Source of the DNA: Mortierella alpina
Lineage: Eukaryota > Mortierellomycota > Mortierellomycetes > Mortierellales > Mortierellaceae
Length of the DNA stretch: 64,000 nucleotides
Assembly: GCA_029449245.1 (NCBI GenBank)
Contig: JANATF010000010.1
Coordinates: forward strand, 372,001-436,000
Direction of reading: 5' to 3'
Of the stretch, positions 1 to 11,685 are shown piece after piece. Each line of letters opens with the position of its first letter. Position 1 is the first letter of the stretch. The notes under the pieces are model-generated. The model saw only the letters and a list, made by a program, of their open reading frames with translations. It was not told where the DNA came from and searched no databases. The translations under genes and the position numbers were made by a program.

Positions 1-1615
1 TTTTCCCTTCCGGGCTAGCAACGGGCTGAGGACGACTTTGTTGACGGTCAGCAGCGCTGGCGTTGTGCTGTTGACGAGCGGAGTGGGTGAAGCAGGAAGG
101 GGTGAGGAAGCAAAGAAAGGAGAGAAAGAAAGGGCCAAATGGGAGGGTCCAAGGGAGGGCACAGATAAGAACGAGCGAGACAGAGTGATGGACGAGAGGA
201 AAGAGGTCTAAAGAGGTCTAAACCTGGCTGAGCGAGAAGCTGTCTCTTTGCCCACTGTCCCACTGTCCCCTTCCACGTTTTTGTGTGCTGCAAAGAGCAG
301 CGTACACGATTGCTGACACACGTTACACTGGCTGCATCTGCGTAAGGTCCTCCTCGCTCGCTCTCGATCCCTTTCTGGCCGATCTTTTAACTCTGAACAA
401 TAGCGAGAAAATATATATGGTTTTGAAAACACAATGAGTGAGCCGACAGTGGCACATCGTAACGATTGCAGCACCCCTGCTCCTGACGAGAATAATAGAA
501 AGTGCCCGCCAAAATACATTCCATAGCTCCAAGGTGCACCTTGCAAGGCACCCACTGTTCTTGAAACTGAAAACGCAGGCCGCGCTGGTCTGTTTACTTT
601 GTGATATTCTCCCGAGTGCGCACTCATTCGTCGGTGTTCTGTTGGCCCTCCAAACAAATGCTAAAAAGCTTGTGGGGCGACCCAATGAGGGTCGATGCTC
701 GGCGAATATGTCGCAAAGAAATAAAGCGAAAGGTACATATTTCTGGGAGCCAGCCGTGGCAGCTACTACTTTTCTGTAACGCGCTACCCCTATCCCGTAG
801 GTGTTTCATCTTGTCTGCCATGTGCAGAACACGACTGTTAACCTGCCGACTCGACTGCGACCAGGGCATCGGTGCCACTGCTTGCACTGCAAGTGCACTT
901 TGCAACGCCAGACTACCGTAGTCGCTGAGGAAAGAGGCGTGGAGAATGGGGTTTGTCACCGCGAATGTTTTTGGCGCAAGGTGAGCTTGCGCGTGACATG
1001 AGACACATCAACATTCATCGTTGTTTACGCTTCTCTTTTCCGCACGGTTGACCAGTCCAGAAGGGCTCGGGTCGTTTGCGACGATCGTGATCCCGCGGGC
1101 CATTCACTAAACACCGCTGCAGACGACAGCAACGGCATGGGCCTCGAAATATGCATGCTCAAGTACTCAAAGCCGTACATAATTTTGTCCTCCCATGTCC
1201 ATCCTCCCATGTCCTCTAAACAAAATAGAAACGAACTCGTGCATCCAGTTTGTTCTGCGAGCGTGCATTTGCCCTTGCCAGACGCTTTTCTCTCGCACAG
1301 GATCTATTGCCCAGTTCCTCTGTACCTTGCATCACGTCGCACAACTCGAGAACATACAGCACCGATCATAGCACGCTTGGGTCTCTTAAGGCGGGAACAC
1401 AGGAACTTCCCCGTCTGAGACTAAGTTAGTCTACGTCACCGATTCCCCGACTAATGGTTGCGCAGCCCTATGTCCTATTTCTGGCCATTGTGCCCGCCAT
1501 CATTCCATTGCCCACAACCACGCTTCGACTCCAGCACGCATCCTTCACTGTCATCAACTGTTCCGCTGACAGCGCAAATCTAACAGCGCAACTCTGACAT
1601 TGTCCTGGACTTATC
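1..1615. other. Intergenic / upstream region of ARL1
   Basis: I could not assemble a gene here. The reading frames are short, overlap on both strands and show no recognisable domain or linked splice sites. The stretch at about 61–200 is purine-rich on the plus strand. The rest is ordinary mixed sequence leading into the ARL1 start codon at 1616. It may hold the 5' end or UTR of a gene lying to the left of the window. Confidence 0.4.
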
Positions 1616-2661
1616 ATGGGTAAGAGGACGCTGACACAAGAGACGTAGAGATCTACAGACGCAACACCGTTGAACTGGAGGGACAGCTACGCTTCTCATC
1701 ATCACTTTTCAGGTGCATCAAAAGAAGCTCACCGCATGGATGCCAAAAAAAAAGAAGTCATAAGGCGGCACATTCAGGGACAGGAAATGGTCTGGATGCA
1801 CCCGGGATGGCAGGATTACGCCGTCAGGGCTACTGAATCCGTACACCACAAAAAAAAGCATTAATTGACATCCTCAACGACACTGCCTGTTGATGACATA
1901 TAGGATCCATCTTTTCTCGCATTCTCGGCAGGCTATGGGGCGACAAGGAAGTCAGGATCCTGATCCTTGGTCTTGATGGTGCAGGAAAGACGACGATATT
2001 ATATAGACTCCAGGTGGGCGAGGTCGTAACCACCATTCCTAGTAAGTTCAAAGGATCAGCTTCACTTTTGTTCGCCACAGCAGCGTTTTCACTTTTTCTT
2101 GACGAGCTGGCTTCTAACGGACCCTACTGAACTCTTGGTGCTATAGCTATCGGATTCAACGTTGAGACGGTGCAATACAAGAATATCAAGTTCCAGGTCT
2201 GGGACTTGGGAGGACAGACCTCGATTCGACCATACTGGAGATGCTATTACGCCAACACCGACGCAGTCATCTACGTCGTCGACTCTGTGGATCGTGATCG
2301 AGTCTCAACCGCCAAGGAGGAATTGATGGCCATGCTGGAAGAAGATGAGCTCAAGGACGCATCGCTCCTCGTGTTTGCAAACAAGCAGGATATGGCTGGA
2401 GCCATGACAGCGGCAGAAGTCTCAGATGCACTCGGTCTGAGCACATTAATGAACCGACAGTGGAGCATCTACAAAACAAGTGCCGTCAAGGGCGAGGGTC
2501 TCACAGAAGGACTGGACTGGTAAGTGCCTTGTATCAATGGTGGATGTGAATGTGTTTTGCATGACAAAAAGTCCATTGAAGCTCGCCACTTCGTTTTTTT
2601 TTTGCTGATCGGTCTTTCTTCTATCCTTCTTGCTAGGCTGATCAACGTTATGCAGAAGTAG
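1616..2661 (+). CDS. ARL1: ADP-ribosylation factor-like GTPase Arl1
   Basis: Small GTPase of the Golgi/trans-Golgi network that recruits GRIP-domain golgins and other tethers. Four exons: 1616–1619, 1904–2041, 2147–2519 and 2637–2661, giving 179 residues against about 181 in the family. The first exon is only ATGG, so the first intron splits the codon for Gly2. Gly2 is the expected N-myristoylation site, and an amphipathic helix follows it. Visible motifs are the P-loop GLDGAGKT (residues 24–31), the switch-I threonine in PTIGFN, WDLGGQ in switch II, and the NKQD guanine-specificity motif. The [18 protein letters not shown] and RPYWRCYY stretches are near-identical to animal and yeast Arl1 rather than Arf1. 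Exon phases agree throughout. It is convergent with the Nse2-like gene downstream. Confidence 0.95.
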
Positions 2662-3157
2662 GGGACAAGCAGCCTCTTCACTCAAACATAATAATACACC
2701 CGCACGCGCAGAATACCAACCGAATATAAAGCTAATGTTCGAATTGTATAGCAGCGGGATTATGGGAGAAGTAGAGTTGTGAAAGCGGTGTGCAATCATT
2801 TAGGCTCTGTAAGCCTGATATCCCATGAACTTCCCAGCATGGGTTCAGCCGCGTCTGCTGACACGAGGTCTGGTTCAATGTATCCCCTGCGGCGCGGTGC
2901 TCCTCCTCTTCAAAGTCGTAAACTTGTCGAGCCACGCGATGCATTTTTTACATATTCAACAGGGTTGTTATTGTACTTTTTGGCTGCTGATGAAGACATG
3001 GTCGAAGAGCAAAGTGCTCAACGGCCCCAAGGAATACGATGCACTTCAGACTGTACAAACCATTGTGCTCCTATTCGACCGTGGTATACTACACGTTCAC
3101 GAAAGAGAACATCAGTGTTAGTCGACAGCTTCAAATCGACTGAAAACTGACCAGATC
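2662..3157. other. Convergent 3' intergenic region
   Basis: About 500 bp between the stop of ARL1 (+) and the stop of the Nse2-like gene (–). Open frames of about 100 codons overlap here, but none has family similarity or splice support. I read it as the two 3' UTRs. Confidence 0.5.
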
Positions 3158-4332
3158 CTAGTCTTCCATTCTTTTCCTTACCTCTTCATCCTCGTGAGCA
3201 AACAGTTCTTGCTCCACCATCTTTTGCCGCTCAACCTTCCTTGCCAGAGTCTTGTTTGGCTGCAGCATCTCGACCGTCACTGGACGGTTACATCCTATAT
3301 GATAGTACAGTAATAGTATACTTGATTAGAACTTCGTGCAAGTCTCTTTTGACGCAAGTGCAAGTTTGTATGCAAGAAACAGGCTTCCGACTCCATTGCG
3401 TCCATACCATGAACTGGACACAAGCTTGAAGATCGACCTCCCGATCGAACCAACGACATAATCGCCTCGCGCGAGAAACTATGCTTGCAGACCGAACTCG
3501 TCACTGGATCCTCCAAAAAGTTGGTCGTGATCGGACACTTGAGTTCCTGAACACTCGCTGCTGCACTCACCACAATCTCCATATCCTCATCCTCATCCTC
3601 ATCCGCCCCACCCCCTGCTCCTGTGCCCGCCCCCATTGGCAACGGATCCCGTGAATGATGGACTTCCCAGATCTTGGTCCTTAAATCAAACAACTCGGGC
3701 TCCATGCCTCCAGGCGCTCCTCTCGCCTTGATCTGCTGTTTCCGCCGCGTCTGCTGTTGCTTGGCCTGAATCTTGAGCAAGTGCTCAAACGAAGCATGTA
3801 AATCTTTCGCAGGCAGGCGCATCCCTTGTCCAACCATGTTGGTTAAACTCTCTAGGGCTGCTCGTTCCGTCTCCATTTGTTGTTGCATCTCCACAATCGC
3901 TTGCAGTGAATCCTCCATCGCATGGATCTGTGGGTCTTGACTGAAAGCCTGTTGATGGGCATGGGCAGCCAGGACCGCCTTGGACCTTCCTGTGGGCTTC
4001 TTAGGCTTGTAGGAGGCAGGTGCATCCGCAGCGCCTGCACCCTTGGACGTTCCATTGCCACTGCATTCCTCGTATTCTACCGAGGAATCGACAATATACT
4101 GCAGTCCTCTCTTGAGTTGATCCATGTGTGGAGTGTAGGCTCCCATGGTGGGCTTGATGCTGTTGACGAGCGTTCGAGGGAAAATGGGATTTTGGTTTGC
4201 CTCTGTGGATGTGGATGCTGCTGCTACTGTTGGCTGTGTTCCTGGTGCTCTCTGGGAAGATGGTGGGCCGGCATGTCGATGCCCGTTGGATGCCGAGGCG
4301 GATGTTGATGATTCTCCAGTAGTTGCTCCCAT
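3158..4332 (-). CDS. NSE2: SUMO E3 ligase of the SMC5/6 complex, Nse2/Mms21-like
   Basis: Predicted SP-RING SUMO ligase that docks on Smc5 and sumoylates repair and cohesion factors. Two exons on the minus strand, 4332–3408 and 3294–3158, give 353 residues. The SP-RING lies near residues 265–310 and reads CPITTNFLEDPVTSSVCKHS, then a CPVHGC pair. The intron (donor after CATG, acceptor ATATAG) falls inside the last HGC triplet, so the domain is complete only after splicing. The tail is acidic and charged, as in Nse2 proteins. Upstream are a helical region (about 145–200) likely to contact Smc5 and a low-complexity Ser/Thr/Pro N terminus. It is longer than yeast Mms21 (267 aa) because of that N-terminal extension. 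The start is the first in-frame ATG of the open exon. Other SP-RING ligases (PIAS/Siz) are less likely because SAP and PINIT domains are missing. Confidence 0.86.
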
Positions 4333-4840
4333 GGCTGCGAAAGGCGTTGGTTTGTGATGTAGAGTGGAAAGAATGCAGAGGCAGCCAAAGCTATAGAGAC
4401 AACATCAACGGTGGCAAAAAGCGCGTTCTGTGGCTTGAGTGTCAATATGAATTGAATTCGCGAGGAGATGCGTAGCTACAGCCTATAGCCAAGCACTATA
4501 GTAGTCGCCTGTCCTACCCTTTTGGGTAGCTCCAGTTCCCGGGGGGTCCTACGGCCGAACGATTCAAGAACGTGCGCACGGGAGGGACTTTTCCATCCAG
4601 GGTCTGCCTTTTTCTTTCCCAGTAACAATTCTTTCCTTTCGAGATGGCCAGATGGGTACATAGCCGACCCTCCTGTATCCTGATCATGGGGTTGACACGG
4701 CGTATAAGTTCTCTTGCAGATGGAGTGCTCTCCCAAACTCGCCCCATCCCTTTCTGTGTAATTCATTTTCTTGTCTTTCCTCCTTTTCCACGCCTTCCGC
4801 TGCGTGCCGGCTAAAGCTAGAACTGACCAACTTCTTTTCA
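4333..4840. other. Intergenic region between NSE2 start and RAD6 stop
   Basis: About 500 bp separating two tandem minus-strand genes. It must hold the NSE2 promoter and the RAD6 3' UTR. A long open frame crosses it and continues antisense-free out of the RAD6 exon in another frame, but shows no coding character. No other feature seen. Confidence 0.5.
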
Positions 4841-5737
4841 TTATGCTTCCCAAGATGATTCCACCACCTCTCGTACCCTCCTGGTATACTCCTTTCTGTT
4901 CTCCCGATATAGGTTCGCCGCTTCTGCGTTTGCTGGTGAATTTGGGTTGGGATCGTGAAGCAATGACTGGATCGAGGTCAAGATCGCAGCCACGTCGTAT
5001 GTAGGCGACCACCGGTTCTGCAGGATGTCCAGACACAACTCTCCGTTCGCATACACGTTAGGGTGGAACATCTTGGACACGAACTTGACCGTTGGGGGTT
5101 TGTTTGGATACGTCTCATCAAACTGGAGAAGGAGCTTGAACGTTCCATCTTCGAACGGCGTCTCTCCTACCATAAAAGAATCGCTTTGTCGTTAGAACAT
5201 TCGGGCAGAGTAAGGTAATTAGCGCATTGGCCTCTCTTTTCTCTCTCTCTCTCTTTGTGCGACGACTTCGCCGAAATGAAAAATAATTAATGTGTATCCA
5301 GAGCTAAAAGTGGAGTGGGGTGGGTGCAAGCGTCGTTTGTCTATTGCTACGAGTTTGACACCGCTCGGCTCTGTTCCATGCGTCTTTAGTCAGGCTAAGG
5401 ATCCGCCACACATCCGAATCCTCATCCTGTCTCTCCTGTGGGCTGTGAAAGGTGTAGAGGTGGGTCCCTACGACACGCCCTTTCCGTGCTGCTATGACGC
5501 CTCGAGAATGAATATCGCGTGCGAGAGGACCGTTCGAAAGTAAATGCCAGAGAGGGGAAGAAAGAGGGGTTGAGGAGGAAGGAAAGGCGGGAGGGATTAC
5601 GCCGTACCAGGGCCAAAGATGACTGCATTCCAGAGCATGATGTTGTCCGAGCAGGGAGCCCCCGAGATTCCACCAGGAGGGTCATTCTGAAGTCGCTTAA
5701 AGTCCTTCATCAGTCTGCGGCGAGAAGGCGTTGACAT
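4841..5737 (-). CDS. RAD6: Ubiquitin-conjugating enzyme E2 Rad6/Ubc2
   Basis: E2 enzyme that pairs with Rad18, Bre1 and Ubr1-type E3 ligases for PCNA and histone H2B monoubiquitination and N-degron turnover. Two exons, 5737–5608 and 5166–4841, encode 151 residues, the usual Rad6/UBE2A length. The N terminus [17 protein letters not shown] is the conserved Rad6 start and fixes the ATG. The intron splits the glycine codon of [11 protein letters not shown]. The HPN motif is at residues 78–80 and the catalytic cysteine is Cys88 in the [17 protein letters not shown] context. The C terminus stops soon after the last helix at SSWEA, without the long acidic tail of S. cerevisiae Rad6. The roughly 440-nt intron is long for this window and contains a CT microsatellite at about 5225–5255. 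Confidence 0.96.
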
Positions 5738-5991
5738 GGGGATAGTTCTGGTAGCTGGATGGAGCTGTTGTGTGTAGCGAGAAATGCGGAGGTGGTCAGG
5801 GAAGCAGACTGGAGCTGGAAGGTGAGAGTCAAGTCAATGAGGAATGAGGCGAAGACTGAGGGTTGAGACGACAGTGGGCGGTGAAGGTGAAGGCAGTGAA
5901 GACGCGGAGCAATGAGAAAAAAAAGAGTCGAACAAAGCCACAGGTATGGAGCCGGGATCTATTCAATCACAATCATATACAATTACATAAA

Positions 5992-8874
5992 CTATCGTCG
6001 GAGAGACCGAGGGCGGACCAGCCTCGTGGTAACATCTGGTGGCTGCGCCAGGATGCTGTCCGTCTCGGCCCTAGACTTCTCTTTCGCCAGCTCCCTGCCC
6101 TTGAACACTTTGCATGGGTCCATCACTGCTCCGAGAGCACGGCGCAGACCTCTGTCCATGTAGCCCAGGCCGACCTGGTAACTAGCATTCATCCAGCCGA
6201 ATCCTTCGCGTGGGATAAACTTGAAGTCAACGCCTACATTGCCGTACTCGACTTGCACTCGGTGCGTCATGTTCACGACATCAAACTTTTCCGGCACCAC
6301 TCCGTTAAAGTCAACAAAGGACTTGGTGATACTAAAGAGATCAACAGTATTTGAAAGTCATTAGACCCCACTCCATTGCCGTCGGATTTTCACTGGGTAA
6401 CATGAGTCGAGACTTACGTGTAAAGCCAACGATAACAGGTTCGCTTTGCCTCCTCCATAAATCCATACTTTTCAAAGCCAATCCAGGAGATGATTTGATG
6501 AGGTGCCCAGCCAAAGGGAAAGTCCCATTGACGGTTGGGGCGAGAGAGCGTGATGAGGCCTCTGGAGTTCTCTGTTCCTGAAACCAAACCTCCAGTCACC
6601 TCAAAGAGTGGCAACGCAGACACCCTAAGTTTGATCAATGAGCAAGGAAACAATGAGCAAAACATCAGAGTAGATAAAAACAAAAAACAAAAAAAAGGCC
6701 AGAAAAACACGTTGATATGACACATGTGGAAACCCTTACATCATTCTCTCGGCCTTTTCGCGATCCGCGCATCCTGCCCACATGGTGTAGAAAGTTGTGA
6801 CACTCTCATACGTTCCCATGGCCTTGAGCCTTGTGTCATAATCAAAGAATAGTCCTCGCTCCTCGTTCCAGCAGTACTTGTTGATCCTCTCCTGACGAAC
6901 GCGCGCTCTGTCAAACCACTCAGCAGAGCTGTGCATCATGGTCGCTGGGCGGTCCTGGTGCGAGAATTGGCAAGTGTCATAGCAGGTAAAAAACGGTGTC
7001 TCAAACGAGTCACCAAAGATCGCGTGGATGGTTTCCGCAATGTCCATCTCATACTTGTACAGCAACGAGTTCAGGTCGACGGTGGCGATGTCCGCGCAAC
7101 AATTGTCCAGTCGATACGTCGTGTCGTGTCCAGACTCACGCACAGCCCGGTCATGCTTGAAATAGTTGTCCAGCTCGGGCTCAAACAACTCGGCTGAATT
7201 GTACATCCGGCTGTATTCCTCAATCGAAATGCCCTTGCGGTCGGCGTATGGCTTGATAACATGGTCGAAATGAGTCGCCTCAGTCTCAGGTGGCATACCC
7301 ACACCTTCACTATAAAACCGCGACAATCCTGACTCGGGGTCGTACCGCGGTTGAGACATCCAAACGGTGAAATACTCCTTGATCGCAGCTGTCAGCGCGA
7401 CAGCCAGCCATTGCTTGTTCTCAATCTCCAGGCTGAACGGGAGACGATCATAGACCTTGAGCATCATGTCTGTGAGAAACGGAGGCTGTGTCCTCATTAA
7501 ATAGTAGCTGCGATTGGCGTTCAAGATCTTGCCATAGTGTTGAATCTCATACACAAAATTGTCCACCATGCCCTTGGCCAGTTCCAGACGACCATCCACC
7601 AGCAAGCCGAGAGACTCAAAGTATGAATCCCACCCGTACATCTCATTGAATCTTCCTCCTGGAACCACGAAGGGCACACCCTTCAAGGTCTCATGGCCCT
7701 CCTCATCCACAAACTTGGTCATGGCCAAGGCTAGAATTCCTGGTTTCTCGTTGATAGACTGGACATACTGAGGTGTGATCTCCTCAGGAAGCTGTTGCAC
7801 ATCGAGATTGAGATGAGGCTTGAGCACGCTCACGCTTTTGTAATACTCCAAGACCTCATCCTCGCCATGAGGGACGTAGATTCTGGGTGCAGTGTTCTTG
7901 GATCGGTTTTTGGGGTCGTTGGCGATCATCTCCAATCCGTCTGCATCAATACGGCGAGTCAAGCCGTCCCAAAAATGATGCCGGATCATGCGGGACAATC
8001 GGTCGACAGGATTTTCGTTGAGACGTGCCTCATCCAGCACAACGTACTTTCGCCCATAATCCTGTGCCAGCGACAGCTCCTGCAGCAGATTGCTGAGCAT
8101 ATACGTACCACGGATGTCGTATTTGTTGAATCCAGCCGAGTCTGCAGTTCCTAGTGTGATAACCTTTGGGCCAACATCATTAACTGTGATTTGAAAGTCG
8201 CCGTCCGTGTCCTCCTGCTCCAAAATCAACTTTTGGGTCTCCTCGACATCGATAAGAAAGCGTCGAGGCTTGGATGTCTTGTCGTCTAACGAAATCGAAC
8301 CAGGTCAAGAGATAGGATATTGGGTGTAAGTGATAGGAATAGCCACGGCAACGCTCAGGGCTGTTATCAAGTTTGAAGGTCAGAATTATTATGCAACTGC
8401 CAAAATTTTAAGGTGGAGGAAGATAAGGGTTCGACAGCAACAAAGCGGACCTCGCGCAATAAATCAAAAGACACTAACCATGTGAACCGCGCCGGGGCCG
8501 GCGGTACTTTGTTGCGGCTTCGGAATGGGCCATAGGGTCATTGGAGCTTTTCGAGGACTTGCTGGACTAGATGGAACAAGTTTAGACATATGGGTTCATG
8601 ATAGGAAGAATACAAACAGTGTTAGAACATATGTGCCCTAAGATCACCAATGAGCGTGAGACGAACAGTCAACCTGCTGTTCCAACTCCTGTGCAACATC
8701 CACACTGCAAAAAGGCATTGCACAGGACGCCTTTCCACATCACATCGCGTACACAAAAGAGAGGGGTAAGATAAGCATTTGACACCCAAGGTGATCGATC
8801 AGGCCTACTCGAGAGCTTTGATTCTCTCGGGCATTGTTTTTTCACGTTCTCACTCTCACTCTCTCTGTCTCTCT

Positions 8875-8905
<31 letters not shown>

Positions 8906-9577
8906 CTCTCTTATCGTATAACAGGACACTTGGCTTTTGCCGAGCACCCGCCTGATGTCACATATGGCGAACTGCAGCACTGGATAGGCCGACCAAAAAA
9001 TAGTGGACCCGACTGAAATCAGCAGACTTTGTTCTTAAAACAAGGGATCAGGGCGTAGATTTTGACTCTGTCATGTCCTGCCGACCTTCGAGAAAAAGAA
9101 GCCTTGCAGCGCATTGCGTGGCAGCAACGAATATCGAGGGCAAGTAGGAAAAAGGGATGTTCCATGATTCACCTATGTCTAATACATTGTTCTTCCCTCT
9201 TTTCCTTCCCAACAGGACATCACAGGAACCAATCGCCACGATCCTTTTGAGCCAGAGCCGAGAGCATGCTTGCGCGGTGGCAAGGCGACAATGAAGGGAT
9301 GCTGACTAACGGGAAGAAAGAAAACAAGTATACAACCACTTACGCTGCCAATAGTCCTGTGCCGACCAACATAGTTTTTACTTGAATAGTACTCGTTAGC
9401 GGGCACCATGGAGGGCGAAGACGAGGCAGAAGAGACCGCGGACTCGGTAGCTTTGCTGGTAGGGGCAGAAGCCGTAGCATCGGTGGAGGAGGAAGAGGAG
9501 GTGGGGGGAGTGCTGCTGCCATTGGTGGCAATGGGAGCAGCAGCCACGGAAGGGGCAGAGACGGTATCCATGGCCAT
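5992..9577 (-). CDS. NTH1: Neutral (cytosolic) trehalase
   Basis: GH37 enzyme hydrolysing cytosolic trehalose to two glucoses, used on germination and recovery from stress. The model has five exons: 9577–9344, 8566–8479, 8285–6740, 6624–6418 and 6331–5992, totalling 804 residues with all phases agreeing. Both trehalase signatures are present: PGGRFNEMYGWDSYF in the large exon and QWDFPFGWAPHQ in the fourth. EDTDGDFQITVND near the start of the catalytic part is the EF-hand-like calcium site typical of fungal neutral trehalases. Two basic motifs, RHRTIGS at the end of exon 1 and YRRPRRGSH in exon 2, look like PKA/14-3-3 sites known to activate Nth1. There is no signal peptide, which fits the neutral and not the acid enzyme. 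Exon 1 is the least certain part. It is joined over a 777-nt intron on phase and the PKA motif; if it is wrong, translation could start at the ATG at 8533. Confidence 0.92.
8850..8911. repeat. CT microsatellite in trehalase intron 1
   Basis: A near-pure (CT)n run with a few CC interruptions on the plus strand. It lies inside the long first intron inferred for the minus-strand trehalase gene, so its sense-strand form is GA-rich. Confidence 0.9.
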
Positions 9578-10253
9578 TGTGGAGAGACTCTTGGTCAAGT
9601 TCGATGCCAGTGCCTCTTTGCGACCAAGGGATCTAGAATCCAGTGGCTGTATGGATTTGAGGGATGTGGCAATGCAATGGGTGGAAAGGCGAGTTGTTGC
9701 AGAGGACAGAGAAGGTGAGGGATTGTATGATTGTATGGAGAGAAGAAGAGGAGGAAGAATGAGAAAACAAAAGCTAAATGCAAGGTCTTTTTTTTTTACA
9801 TAAGTCAAAGCAAAGCAGTCCCCAGTACTTTTTTCCAGCTCCGTTTCGCCGGCATTCCTCTCCGCGTCAGAAGGATCAAGACTGCCCTTATCTCTTTTCG
9901 CTCCGTAGTCAAGGCGCAAAAGATTCGTTGTGAGCGTCCCTAGAAGCTTTGCATGCTTGCGCACACACAACGGAGTAGGGAGATGAGATGGCAAAAGAAA
10001 AAAAAGATCCGCGGGATGTCTACAAACACATGGTGTCGCGAGTCATGGATAAAAACAAAATAACCCCACAGGTATGGGCACTTCATTTTTTGCTGAGCAA
10101 GCTCATTGTCGCCGCATACTACACCTGTACAGTACGCATACCTCCTCAGGATCCGTAAAAAAACAGATGACCCTCCAAGATTTATCTGACCACCTAGATT
10201 GGCGACATGCACTATGCCTACAGCTTGGGGGAACCATCTCGCGTCCGTATCTG
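9578..10253. promoter_or_regulatory. Trehalase upstream region and CCS 3' flank
   Basis: Roughly 680 bp between the trehalase ATG and the CCS stop. The first 200 bp upstream of the trehalase start are strongly pyrimidine-rich on the sense (minus) strand, like many other starts in this window. I saw no clear TATA box or stress-element cluster. No additional gene is supported. Confidence 0.45.
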
Positions 10254-11475
10254 TCAGTAAAAGTCATTGCCCTTTTCGCCCTTCATCAATCGTGCCTCCT
10301 CCCACAGCGTTGTTCCGTCGCAATCACAGATCTTTTTTGCATTCTCAAAGACGCCCGCAGACCGAGCAATGATTCCACAGATAATTCCCTTTCCAGAGCC
10401 TCCATCTTCTCTTGAGGTTGCGCTTGGACCCTTGCCAAGATCATCCTTCTGCTCAGTGACGACCATGGACCGGCCAATGACATCCCAGACCTTGATTCTG
10501 TTGGACTCGAATACCAAATCACCCCAGCCCTTCTCATCCACCTCGATATTGCCGAGATCGCCCACATGGCCAGTCTCGTGGTCACCATGGGCTGCATTGG
10601 TTGGATTGTAATGGTTGCCGGTCGTGGCAGAGCCCCCTGAAGTATCTCCCAGTTCGTGGATATGGATACCATGCTGACCAGGCGTCAATCCCTGAACCGT
10701 CACATCTACTACACATGTATCGTTGTTGACCTGCAGGAGTCGGACTAGCCCGTAGGGTCGCTCAGTGCCGGGGAGAGTTGTGACAGTGTGGTCATCCTGA
10801 TTGATGTCAAGAATACAGACGGCTGCACCAGAATGGGCTCCTGTGTCGATCAAAATGGGTAAGGGAGGGAAAAGACGCTTGCGTGAGCCACTCGATACTT
10901 CCGAGATTGTGACAAATCAAAGAAAAAGTCTCGAGGTTACGGTCTTTACCTTGTGCAACACCTGAACCACGAACGATAACTGTCTTGCCAGTGTTCTTCA
11001 ACAGTCGCGACACGAACGATGGTGGTGCTGGTAGGGAAGGGTGAGATTTTTTTATCGAGGAATATGAAGGTCGACAAGAAAATGTGTTAGCAGGATCCCA
11101 TGGTCGTTTGAGGATCGGCCTAACAAGCAGCGCAGTTGCTTGGCGCCCATACATCTATGTATCATATCAGTACGTGCAACTCTTACCATTGCCTTCAACA
11201 ACAACGCGCTGCTGCTTGAGATCAATATCAAACTTCTTGATGCCCTCAGCACCCTCGAGCACGTTCTTGACGTCCTTCACGCAGGACTCGCATGTCATTT
11301 CGACTGCAAACTCGGTCTACGCAGTTTGCATGCAATAAATGGTGCAAACAAGCTTAGAAAACATCGCGAGGGAGACGTAGTTCTTTTTCTCGTGGAACCA
11401 ACATAACGGGGGTCTAGCAGGAGACCCGCAAGCGTTGCACAGGTGTACCTTGAACTCTGAACCTGTCTGCACCAT
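10254..11475 (-). CDS. CCS1: Copper chaperone for superoxide dismutase (CCS/Lys7)
   Basis: Delivers copper to, and forms the disulfide in, Cu,Zn-SOD in the cytosol and mitochondrial intermembrane space. Four exons, 11475–11449, 11316–11187, 11027–10950 and 10840–10254, give 273 residues. Domain 1 (about 10–55) is an HMA/Atx1-like fold with the metal motif MTCESC at Cys18/Cys21. Domain 2 (about 80–225) is SOD-like, with GIHIHELGDTSGG and a GNHYNP–HVGDLG core. The C-terminal domain 3 keeps the CxC transfer motif in KKICDCDGTTLWEE, and this separates CCS from a true SOD. The first coding exon is only 27 nt and was placed by phase and the in-frame ATG; the other joins are secure. A SOD1 gene is not in the window. 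Confidence 0.93.
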
Positions 11476-11685
11476 GATTATATGAAAGAAAGTATAGAAT
11501 GTGAATGAGGAATGAAGAAGCTCCGGACATCCCAAATTTTGCTCTAAAAAGTAATGAATGTCCCTATGCAACCCAAATATTGGAGCTTCGCGCCTTGAGA
11601 TATGTGAGAAGGCACAGCACAGGCGGTTGACAAGTGTCTATTGCGTTCATGAATCTAAAAGCTTTCTATGAGGGATTTGAACGCT

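Noticed and set aside
208-959. Several overlapping frames of 100–150 codons on both strands
   Set aside because: Composition is not protein-like, there are no domains, and no splice partners fit.
4476-5036. 186-codon minus-strand frame partly over the RAD6 exon
   Set aside because: It is a shifted frame of the RAD6 coding exon running into the 3' flank.
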